64,000 nucleotides of DNA. Origin: Paulinella micropora. Lineage: Eukaryota > Cercozoa > Imbricatea > Euglyphida. Numbering within the stretch: position 1 is the first letter of the stretch; each line of letters starts with the position of its first letter. The stretch covers positions 648,178 to 712,177 of the forward strand of contig BJOX01000157.1 in assembly GCA_009731375.1 (NCBI GenBank), written 5' to 3'. The notes under the pieces were generated by a model that worked only from the letters and a program-made list of their open reading frames with translations, ran no database searches and was not told the DNA's origin. Below are positions 53,418 through 64,000 of this stretch, one piece after another. The translations under genes and the position numbers were made by a program.

Positions 53418-53604
53418 CGTCCACGGACCGGTTCAGGCTCAGTCACGATCGCATCGTACCACAAGCTTTATTGAAAAGGCAAAGATAGAACAACACGGCC
53501 CGGCGCGTCCTGAAGGAATGGCTCTACCGACACGCATCCTACAGACCGGCCGGGTCATACTGAATCAGTCCGTTACCGTATTAATACAACCTATTGGTCT
53601 AACA
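53418..53604 (-). mobile_element. LTR-like direct repeat, copy 1 (putative 3' LTR)
   Basis: About 173 bases match 58963-59139 closely. On the minus strand the unit starts TGTTAGACCAATAGG directly after a purine tract TAGGGGGAG (53605-53613). It contains an AATAAA signal (53467-53472) and ends near GTCCGTGGACG. Start dinucleotide, adjacent purine tract and polyadenylation signal all fit a copia-like LTR in minus orientation. Confidence 0.55.
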
Positions 53605-55701
53605 CTCCCCCTAGATCAAGATAACTAACTTGCAAGCAACTTAATTATCGCTGATCTCAAAAGGAGTATTAAGTACGAAAAAGAATTAATGTATTTATGT
53701 AAATAAAAACTATGTCTGAGGAGTGACTCTAATCTAGGACCTCAAAATAGACTATATATGGATAATGCCCTGTTGCTGCCTTCCGGCACTAGACAATTAG
53801 ACTAATACCAGAAAGTCAACTTGCTCAGGCACTGCCCCGGCCACCAGTGATAGAGACTTAAGTGCTGAAGGCAGAGATATTAATACATTCAGTCATAGTT
53901 TCGCACACGACATGGTCTGCCCCGCAAAGACCGGCGATAACTAAGGACTTATGCATTATCCCCCATCGCTTCCTTCGGGCACGGTTGGGCGTTGATACGA
54001 AAATGAAATCTTATCAAAATCCGAGCCTTCGCTCGCAATCTAGCGTTAATGACTATCTCGCGATGCTATAGACTATCCGACAACACATATAAGACATCAA
54101 CAATGTAGTAAGGAGGAAATCATAAAGTCAGTATACGAACGCATGACTATACACAACTAGGAGTTATGTAACGCGGACCAATGAATATATGATTATCAAC
54201 GATACTGATGATGTTTATATATGAGCATGTATAAGAAATACATCGTGATTGTGTAGGCGCAATTGAGTTTGATATATCAAGATGAACTCGACATATCGAA
54301 GTACGCATGCAATCCATAAGCAAACACGTGTAGTTCTTAGTAATATGCAAAAGAAAATCTGTGAAATATATACATGTGAGTAAATAAAGTAGTAGACGCG
54401 TTAAATAGTGATGTGAATATTTCATTAATTAGTATGAAGGGATAAGTGAATGTAACCCCAACACATAAGTGAAGAGGACATTCACCTCTCTCTTTGCATA
54501 CAATTAACGTAACATAAGTCTACTCGAAACTATCCCGAAGAAGACCCATCCCAAGATGAACTGTCTATAACCTATACTAACTCATCAGGTATATACAGAT
54601 ATATAGAAGAAATATATGATAAATGTGTAACATGTATAATATATAGATAATCTATGTTAGCAATGTATAAGCGTAACAGTTGTTCAGACAAACACACATA
54701 TGAAGAAACAGACAGGAGTAAGCGCACAAGCGAGTATGTATCGAAGTGCAGGTTGATCTCCCCCTGAACCCCGCACATGTTCAATATATGTGTGGAATAC
54801 GGCACAACAGATGAACAATTAAGACGACGTTATAACAAAAGGCAAACACAGCATCAACATATATTATATATATCACAATAAACAGACAAGATATATAAAT
54901 GCGGTGGACATGAAGGACAACAAGACAAAGCAGACCTCGGAAATAGACCCGATAATTTGCAAAACACCGCGCACAACCCGGAAATACGAAAATCCCGAAC
55001 CTACTGAGGAAATGATCTTGAAGTCTTGGCTGTCCCGTTCTTGACCACGATCGCACCTGTCAATAGATGCGTAAAGCAACGACAAATCGACGAAGCAAGC
55101 AATAGACATATCGAATGTTTATGTCATTTATCAAATATGTGAAAGCATATATGGTAGGCCAGAAAGCAATAAGGAAAAAGGATGAAAACAGGAAAGTATT
55201 AGCGAATCGCTAGATGTGAGACGGTGTACCTATACCTACCTGAGTAGCACCTACAGTCGCAGTCGCCGCCGTGTGACCTAGACACCTTCACAATTTTCCT
55301 GACTTTCATGATATTTTCCCCGTAAATTGCCTTTCTTTGGAAATATGTATATATATATGCATTTAATATGTTTATCGATATAAATACGCCATACAGCCTG
55401 ATCATGCCCTGCCATATCCGAGTCATATACCTGCAGGAGTGCACAAGTCATATACTATATATGTATATATATATATATATATAAACCGTCTCCCCCTTAA
55501 CCTACAACAGTGGTGGTGATGATGTATATTATTATACATATATATATTATATATAGCATGTCCGTCCATAAACTCAGGAAAGGGAAGATCATGTACATGG
55601 CCATGATACAGACAAATACTAGATATGATGCATACGATAAGGCATAAACATACCATAAACATATTATATACATGACTTGGAGTACAGACATAAATACGAC
55701 C

Positions 55702-55828
<127 letters not shown>

Positions 55829-56919
55829 NNNNNNNNNNCCATTAGTACGTAAGGGATACTATTTATGTACACATCTACACGCATGTATTAGTGCTAGGGT
55901 CTCAAAATAAATGCATGCAAAAGATACATACAGTTACAAATACAGCACTATTCGATGGAAAGAAATAAATACCCCAAAATCCACACTGTGATTGCCACAT
56001 AAGTTAATATAAGGAAAAAGCAAACACTCATGGATATGCGTCAACACGAATCACACGACAAACAGATCAATCATTAGCACGCAGAAAGATAGGTACTATG
56101 CGATTGTAGTGATTACGGGTCAACGTATACACACTTGAGTGGGTGAGACAGAGATAGAGGTGCAATGCAGACAAAAGGTGGAAGTTGGTAGAGTAGGAGG
56201 GACAGGGAACTGTAAGCAGGTAAGAAGATTACAAGAAGGAGATAGTATTACTAGTATACGTAGGAACAATATTCTCTCTTCTGTCCTTCTTCGCAAGTCT
56301 AAAGCGACCTGCTACACTACCCTACTATCATAATCGCGATCAGCATCACACCTTCGCCTAACTGTACCGTATTACTACGCTTATGCTTCCCTTACAATAT
56401 CATACACTACATATATAACCTTGACATGGGACGATGCGCATGGCAGCACACATGAATACCATATCATAGAGGGGTATGTATTACGTAGTCTATGAGATCA
56501 GTGACAAACAAAGGTAGAACATGTCGATAGTACTAATACGATGGTGATGTGTGGACGGATAACACAAGTCAGACCAAATATGTAGGTAGGTTATTAACAG
56601 AAAGATGGTATAATGAATGAGCATGTTAAGACACACACATATAGGTCATGAATTGATTATTCGCAACATTCAACCATACTCAAACGGCACTCATACAATG
56701 TGTCCAGAAGACAGGGGCAACATAGGTTGGACCCGTCAAATGAACTCAAGGAAAGGTCAAAGACATACAATGATACATATGAAGACTAGTACTCACACGG
56801 ATGCGTATGTGACACATGTATCAAGGTGGACACATAGAATAAATACATGTACAGCTGCATCAGTAAAACAGTCAGCAACAGCAATTATCAGCTTACTGTC
56901 CGCTATTCTACCTCTTACC

Positions 56920-57006
56920 TATTATCGCTCTCCCCCTGATGCTTACGACCGTACCGTCTACTATAACTATTATCGCTCTCCCCCTGACGCTCACGACCGG
57001 ACCGTC
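56920..57006. repeat. Two 39-bp direct repeats
   Basis: Units at 56920-56958 and 56968-57006 read TATTATCGCTCTCCCCCTGA then (T/C)GCT(T/C)ACGACCG(T/G)ACCGTC. A partial third (ACGACCGTACCGTC) follows at about 57007-57022. Confidence 0.75.
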
Positions 57007-58392
57007 CTAACGACCGTACCGTCCTATGCCTATCTCTCCCCCTAAAATTAACCAGAATAATATATAAGCAAAGAAGAATATATAATATTTTGATGATTTC
57101 AAAGTAAGGAAGGGAGTGACAAATAAAGGGGTGGGAGAAGTTATAATTAAACAAGATGGAGATGACAACTAACATGACTATGCATAGGTTTATGTAGGTG
57201 TGAATACAGACGTGTACACGCACACAAGAGAGAGACAGAGGCAACGACAGAAGAAAGAGTTCATGTAATCCTAAGACCACCTACTGAAATGAAATGCTCT
57301 CAGAGACAACAGATAAGCTCAGCACTAGGGCAACCTGACTATGCTAATACTTGCTCTCTGCCATCACAACAACGGGTCTATCACCAAATTGTTGTCATTA
57401 TCTCTTGCCACAGACTATGTCTCTGTCACGTGCAGCACACATAAAATTCTTTTTAATAGAAACATAGCACTAGGATAAGGATAAAACATAAAGACAATGC
57501 GTTAAGAATGGATGATAGACTAAGGACAATCACAGGATAGAAAGGCATAACGACAACGTACACATTATGTCCAATCCACTTCTACCTGTCCTTTACGCTA
57601 CCCTAAACTAACATCCGATACTTCACGCAATATCATTCCACTACAGCACCTATTCCTTGATCCCCCATACTGCAATAGAGAAAGACAGTAATAAAACATG
57701 GACATAAGTATCCAAACTACTAACGTCCCAAACTTCATCTAGTCGTCAAGTTATCTGCAAACACCTCACTCACCTACTCTACTACTCATGTATATATAAA
57801 CAGACAAGCAAGTTAGAAATCATGCAAGTAAACAAACGAGCAGAAACAAACCATCAAGTAAGCACACTAACTAGTGAGTATGCGAACAGGCAAGTAAGTA
57901 ATCGTGCAGGTAGTCAGCCAGCAGAAACAAGCCATCAAGTAAGTACATGACATAGACAAGTAAGTAGACAATCATGCAAGATACTATAATAACTACAACA
58001 GTAAAGCAGCACTTTTACTTGTCCTTATTCACGCAAGCACAACAATGATTCAGTGAGTTTAGACAAGACAACAATAATCCAAAACACAAAGAACTACAAC
58101 TGGAATTGGCTAACCTTAAGCACACATGTCCCACAGTGAATACCACACTGACACAAGACACAAAAGCAGTAGCTTGGGGCAGTGATTGTGGTAAGCAAAA
58201 GATACAACAGACTATCATATCAAGGCATGTACAACTAAATAATAAAACCAAAGTACAGGATGCAGTGGAAACATAGCAATAGAGGCACACAGCACATCAT
58301 GCCTAATAGTTATTACGAGAAAATACCAACCAATGACTCGCAAAATGACGTAACATTGCTATGTACGAAAAGACATTACCCTACCCTTGCCC

Positions 58393-58560
58393 ACCAAGCA
58401 AGCATTGCCAAGCAACCCAGCATGCAAGCAAACAAGTAAGTAAGCAAGCAAGTAAGCAGGCAAGCAAGCAAGTAAGTAAGCAAGCAAGCAAGCATACAAG
58501 CATACAAGCAGGTAAGCAAGCAAGCTGCTTAGCAAACAAGCAAGCAATCAATCCTCGCTC
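58393..58560. repeat. AAGC/AAGT tetranucleotide repeat
   Basis: Imperfect array of AAGC, AAGT and AAGCATAC units. Looser AAGTAAGC-type sequence is scattered upstream at 57800-57965. The Lys/Gln/Ser or Leu/Ala frames through it are repeat translations. Confidence 0.8.
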
Positions 58561-58962
58561 ACCCTGAGACTACCTAATATTAATAATACATAAACACATA
58601 TCAATCCTCCCCAATCCCTCAGTCCTGACTCTAAAAGGAACCAAGCCTCAGGCTAGGGAAGAGAACACACAGAAACAACCTCTCTCTCACACACGCCATA
58701 TTGGGTGAAAAGAGTAAAGAATGATATCAAAGCAGGGTATGTGAATAGATGATAAATAATGAGTAGTGTAGATTCAAGTGCGAAGTAGATGTGCAAGCGA
58801 TAGAACGTAAGACTACGAACTATAAAGAAGGATAAGTCTACCTAAAGAGGCAAAACAATCAATAGAGATAGATAGATCTCTAGCTTAGCTAACCGGGCCA
58901 ATGCTTCATAACCTGTTAGAACATATACCTAAATACTGTTCCTGCACAGAGGTAGCACAAGC

Positions 58963-59139
58963 CGTCCACGTACCGGTTCAAGCTCAGTCACGATCGCATC
59001 GTACCACAAGCTTTATTGAAAAGGCACAGACAGAACAACACGGCCCGGCGCGTCCTGAAGGAATGGCTCTACCGACACGCATCCTACAGCTGAGACCGGC
59101 GGGTCATACTGAATCAGTCCGTTACCGTATTAATACAAC
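58963..59139 (-). mobile_element. LTR-like direct repeat, copy 2 (putative 5' LTR)
   Basis: Matches 53418-53590 with a few substitutions and a short insertion (GCTGAG). It has the same AATAAA on the minus strand (59012-59017). Its outer end lacks the TGTTAGACCAATAGG terminus of copy 1, so it is truncated or diverged there. No convincing primer-binding site was seen beside it. Confidence 0.5.
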
Positions 59140-60198
59140 TGTACTATCCCCAACGATAGCTCAATGGAAGAGTAAGTAGGTAATATAACCAAACACAGTC
59201 CTCAAAAAAGAGAATGATGTCTCGTTATATTAGCTCAGTGACGCAAAGAGAAAAAGCCGCCAAAATACCAGGATCAAATTGGCATTTCAGACGTGTCCGG
59301 CCAGACGAAATCTATAAATAAGTTTTTTACCGGATAATTCGGGGGGTGATGTCCACAGTACCCCTCCCAGTTTTTTATGGCGGAACTTCGTTTCCGACAT
59401 AATACGCTTTGAACTGATTTCTTTTCTGACTAAGATTAGTTTAGAGTTATGTATGAAGATACATCAACCCACTAATTAGCCGTTATAAAACAACAATGAT
59501 ACTTGCCCCGGTACCAATCGTATATATACTCTAGCACATTCAGTATCTATATTAAAATCTTCCTCTTTCTTCTGTCGATAAGATATTTGTGCAGTATGTC
59601 CAAGTATAATGTTTTATGGTTGAGTAATAATGTAATGTCGCCATTTCCATATATATGTAATAACCGGTCGTCGGTTTCCATAAATACATTTACTTTTTGT
59701 GAAGACATACCCTTGTATAAATCGGTATCATTTAATATAGTGTCAGGTGATCAAGTCTGACGACTATATCNNNNNNNNNNAGACTATATCCGAAGTTGGG
59801 TTGAGTGTGCCCTAACCTTGCGATATGCTGATACAAGTAGAGATTGATGGAATCCGGTGTAGCAGTTCATGTTATTAAAATATATCAGTTCTTGATTAGA
59901 CTGTAGAGTCTTTAATGAGATCATCATTCTGGTACTAATGCGGGTCGTATCCAGGAAACACCATCGCTCACTCAAATAGTGATTCCGTAACTGTGCTGTT
60001 TCGTGGCCGTCTCGTCTGTCTCTGCCGAAGCCAGAGAATAGAATGCCTAATTTTTGTCAGCTGTGTCTTGTTAATCTCTAGAAGAATGAATGCTGTAGTA
60101 GCTTTAATATCTAAGTAAGTTTGTCGGGACGATATTGGATCAATGCTATGTTCGCAATCGATCAGGTCCACAATACTTCTAGAGAAAAAAAATACTTA
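59140..60198. other. Non-coding interval with 10-N gap
   Basis: AT-rich flank of the gypsy element. A gap at 59771-59780 is bordered by GACTATATC on both sides. No gene is seen; the gypsy 3' LTR should lie here or beyond, but no LTR end could be identified. Confidence 0.5.
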
Positions 60199-63100
60199 CT
60201 ATAGACGCCGTTTACGCGCGCGGACTCCTTTACCTGGTAGAGGACCTCCAACCAAAGTTAAGTCTAAGGTAGACTGTTCGAGGATGTCCCAAATTTTGTG
60301 AGGGATTGCGCCTTGTGCCAAGTCAAAAGGAATGTCTAGCACCCCTCGTGGTAGTGCTTGTATGGTCCACGCGGTATGATCTTTATCTGTGGGAGATAAT
60401 ATGGTATCATCCCATGTCTCAAGTTTCTTGGCGTCTTTATATACTGGAAGGTATTGTCTTACTTTAGGATCTTCCACTGGATCCAGACTCCTCCAGAAAT
60501 GTAAGAATGGTTGTATTATTTGTGCCGCAGTCGAAATTCGATTCGATCGCGTATGGCGTTTGTGAGGTACTGCCATGACTCTCATGAGATTTAAATCTGA
60601 GAGCGTGTCATCGGCTACGTGTTGAGCCGCAGACCTCACCAAGTAAAAAGCGTCTTTGGCCCATGAAATATGTCCGATCGCATCTCCTTCTTTCCAACTA
60701 GGGTGAACGAGAGTGTCATTGCCCGCGCGAGGGTCTTGATCTCCGTCATCGCTCCCCTCTTGATGGACTCCTTGCGAACGTGCAGTCCTTATCGCCTTTC
60801 TCGGTCGGTCGTAGATAAGGTCATTTTGCGCTCTCCTTATTTGCGCCTCCGTGAACTTTCCTTCCGGCACGTTAGACTCCACCCTTTTGCGGGTCTGAGT
60901 CCCCGCCGCGCTTTTGCGGTCGGTGGCCCGCTTGTTCTCCAGCTCAGCCTTCTCCTTCTCCGCAATTGGTGCCCTGTAGGCATCCCGTTCCGAGATATCC
61001 TCCTTACGGATTGGTGGGACCTCTTTAAAGTCAGCCTCCATCCGTTTGAGTGCTTGATCAACGGACTCATCTTCAAGTAGGAAGGGATCATACTTAATCA
61101 GCCTTCGTACATTGACTATTTGAACTTTCCCTCTGCCCCTGATTTTATAATTCAAAGGCCCCATCTGTTCCATGATCTGGTATGGTCCTTTCCAGTGGAT
61201 GAACAGCTTCGAGCTGACTCCCTGAGGAACCTGAGGATGGTACAGTAGTACAATATCCCCGACCTGAAATCTGACTTGATCCAGGTGTGCCTGCCTGACA
61301 CCTTCAGCATCAGTCTTCCTGCGCTCCGCCTCCCTATGCGCCTGTACTATTTGCTCCGCCTCCATCTTCGCCCGAAGTCTCACCCCAAACAGCTCATCCT
61401 GATCTGCCCATGAATCTTTTGGGTGCAGCAGTGAGGCTGGGATGGCGGGCTCACGCCCATATACCAATTGGTATGGCGAGACGGAACCTTTTGAACCACC
61501 TAACGCTGTAGAGGGTAGGCAATTCATAGCAAAGGCAAACGAGGATGCTGCCTCCACCCATGCCTTTTGGTTCTCCTTCTTCATACAATACATCTTCACC
61601 GCGGCCTTGAGGGGTCTATGCACCCGCTCTATCTTGCCGTTCGCTCTGGGGTTATAGGCGGTTACATATTGCCATTTCATGCCGTAATATGCAGATAGCT
61701 TGTCGATGACTTCATTATTAAAGTCAGAGCCTCGATCTGAGCATATTTTTCTCTGCACCCCAATCTGTGAGATGATCCTGTCAATCAACGCCTTGGCTGT
61801 TGTTTCGCCCGTAACGTCTTTGACTGGGACCACCCATACATAGTTGGTGGCTCTGTCTATGGCCGTTAGAAGGTATCTGTAACCTTCCGTCGTGACCGGG
61901 AAAGGTCCTACATGATCAGTGTGTAAGAACTCGAACATTCCTAAGTGTAAAGGAAAAGTCCCGATCAGGCCAAAATTCGCCTTCAATGGTGTTTTGGATG
62001 TCTTGCATGGGATGCATGCATTGACCTGTTCATCAATATTCTCCTTCATCTTCTTCCACCAGAATCGTCTCGAAATGAACATATGCGTTCTTTGTCGGTC
62101 CGGGTGCGCCAGTAGTGGGCAGTTATGAGCAGCGACAAAAATGATGTGTCTGAGTTTCTCAGGAACCCAGAGAGTCCATTTGTCTGGTTGTGATGCATAG
62201 CGCCCATGTTGGCCTTTGTACCACAAGAGACCGTCTCTCCACCCCATCTCCTTTTGTTGCTCCTTAATCTCCTTCGTCATTTTCAGCTCGTTCGGGTTCT
62301 TGTATAGCTGTATTAGCTCTTTGAACTCCGGATCGAGAGCCTGTTGCTGTCTCCATGCAGTGGGTGAGGCTATGTGGATAGTCCCATCCTCTAGCTGCAC
62401 TCCTATCCTCTCAGGGTTTTCGTCTAACTCCTCCTTGTTCTCCTGCGGGGGTTCCGCATATGCTTCTTGCTTAATCTCTTCTTGTTTTATCTCCGCCTTC
62501 ATATTCTCATATGCTTCATAGGACCACTCAGCATCCTCGAGGACATGTGCTGTACAACATATCCCATGATCCGGACCTTGCGGGCTTATGACGTAGACCG
62601 ATCGGTTATATCGGACCCCTCTCGCCATCTGCATCGACTCGATATGATGCACTTCGTATGTGCAGTCTGGGGATAGATCCTCCATTTCTGCTGATGATAC
62701 GAGAGCTGCCACTTGTGAGTGAAACTCTAGCCTGGAGAGGCTGTCAGCGACAACATTTCGCTTGCCGGGTAGATGGACCATTGTAAAATTGAAACATGAC
62801 AAGAATGCCTGCCATCTCGCTAGACGGCCAGTCTGTTCATGATTCATCAGCCATAGTAAATTCTGGTGATCAGTCCTTACTATAAACTGAGGTCCACCCC
62901 ATAAATACTCTCTCAACCGTTTGAGGGCCCAGACCACCGCCAGTGCCTCTCTCTGTCTCGTACAATAGTTTCGCTCCGCCGAGCACAACTTTCTACTTAT
63001 AAACATGATCGGGCGCAACTTTTTCTCCTCATCTTCCTGTTGTAAGACTGCGCCGATCGCGAACTTTGATGCGTCTGTGTCGACTACGAATTGCTTCGAA

Positions 63101-64000
63101 AAGTCGGGCATCATTAGCACGAGTTCACCATCCTTCGGATCTTTATAGATGAGATCTTTGAGCGTGTTGTACGCTTCTAAGGCTTCATCATCCCACTTCT
63201 CAATATCACCGAAGTCGATCATTCTCTCCAACTTAGCCCGAGTTGCACCCCAATTGGGTATGAACTGGCTGTAATATTGCGCCATCGCAAGAAATGAGTG
63301 CAGCTCTGTACGATTCTTCGGCCTCTGCCGGCTCATGACCTCCTCCCTCTTCTCTTTGGATATCGAGACTCTATTGTAAGAGATTTCGTACCCCAAATAT
63401 GTCACGCTTGTCTTTGCGAGTTGACATTTCTTCAAATTACATTTCAGGCCAAATAGTTTGATACGCCTGAAAATGTCTGTTAGATGGTCGATGTGCTCTT
63501 CCATCGTATTGGAGTACACGATAATGTCATCGATGTAACAAAATGCGTACTCTCCCGCCTTCTGTCCTCTTCTCCTCATGAAACCTCCCTCTGTCTGGTC
63601 ATCATATTTGCTACTCAGCATGCTTTGCATCGCTTTCTGAAAGAGTCCCGGGGCCTGTTTGAGTCCCATCGGAAGTACTTTCCACTGATATATCTCCATT
63701 CCTACTACAAATGCAGTCAGCCATCTGGACTTTTCATCCAGTGGAATTTGCCAGAAGCCATTCTTCAGATCAATGACTGAGTATAGCTTGGCGTTCCGCA
63801 ATACTCGCCTTCCTTCTTCAAGAGTAGGTAATGGATTTCGTTCCTCCTCTAAAATTTTATTGACGCGGGCATAGTTAACCGTTAAGCGCCATTCTCCTCC
63901 CGGTTTAGGCACCAGTCTCGGTTGGGAAACTATTGGAGATGTCGATCTCTCAATGAAATCCTCATCGAGTAACTGCCGTGCTTGTTCTTCTGCGATCTTT
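60199..64000 (-). mobile_element. pol: Ty3/gypsy retrotransposon pol (RT-RNase H-integrase), partial at window edge
   Basis: A single open frame of more than 1,260 codons on the minus strand enters from the right edge without a start. Numbering from the GTG at 63912: reverse transcriptase with D48 (VIDLKNGFWQ) and YIDD 126-129; RNase H with D278/D280 (VVDTDAS), E322 (TRQREALAVVWAL) and D348 (RTDHQN); integrase zinc-binding region about 590-640 ending CIPCK; catalytic core D666 (LHTDHVGPF), D726 (CSDRGSDFN), E762 (NGKIERVHR); then a GPY/F-type module (WKGPYQIMEQMGPLNYKI). About 250 further residues are charged and unrecognised. The whole D,D-35-E set is intact and no stop is present, so this copy may be young. 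Gag and protease lie outside the window. It copies and inserts the element via RNA. Confidence 0.9.

Noticed and set aside
60670-61080. Plus-strand 136-residue frame and similar frames inside the gypsy pol region
   Set aside because: They lie antisense to a well-supported pol frame and have no recognisable motif.

Overview
The window is eukaryotic nuclear DNA, probably from an alga or another protist. The evidence is degenerate Ty1/copia and Ty3/gypsy retrotransposons, kilobases of tetranucleotide microsatellite, scaffold gaps and no bacterial-type operons. The species cannot be named from the sequence. LAYOUT: (1) About 1-20.9 kb is an AT-rich, gene-dense endogenous virus of the Polinton-like virus/virophage (mavirus-like) type. 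It carries a retroviral-type integrase, a fibre with a C-terminal S74-like chaperone domain, a packaging ATPase, an Ulp1/adenain-like cysteine protease, a penton-like minor capsid protein, a major capsid protein, a large virion-protein candidate, a protein-primed family B DNA polymerase, a class-3 lipase, and HIRAN, ExoX-C-like and FCS-zinc-finger small proteins. The order ATPase - protease - minor capsid - major capsid is the conserved morphogenesis module of mavirus-like viruses. Neither terminal inverted repeat is visible: the left end lies outside the window and the right end is cut by a microsatellite. (2) About 20.9-25.5 kb is compound microsatellite (ACAT/ATGT, CA, CAGA, TC) with an AT-rich island. 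(3) About 26.04-52.83 kb is a giant imperfect palindrome with roughly 13-kb arms around a short AT-rich centre at 39.94-40.22 kb. Each arm holds, in mirror order, a degenerate copia element, a microsatellite, an assembly gap, a 4.5-kb segment studded with a TATGCATA palindrome family, a 0.57-kb repeat ('A') and more microsatellite. Repeat A and its flanking microsatellite also occur a third time just left of the palindrome. (4) 52.8-60.2 kb is a mostly non-coding retroelement graveyard with one pair of direct repeats resembling minus-strand LTRs. (5) 60.2-64 kb is a long open gypsy pol frame on the minus strand that runs off the right edge. 
HOW THE PARTS RELATE: in the viral element, integrase would insert the genome, PolB would copy it by protein priming, the ATPase would package it, the protease would mature the capsid built from the major and minor capsid proteins, and the fibre and lipase would act at the host surface or membrane. 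The integrase, ATPase and both capsid genes read intact. The fibre, protease, polymerase, lipase, HIRAN, ExoX-C and one zinc-finger gene are broken by single stops or by one-base indels, mostly in A-runs. That is either an element in early decay or uncorrected homopolymer error, and the two explanations can be separated with reads. LIMITS: all family calls are from reading motifs by eye; no database search was possible.
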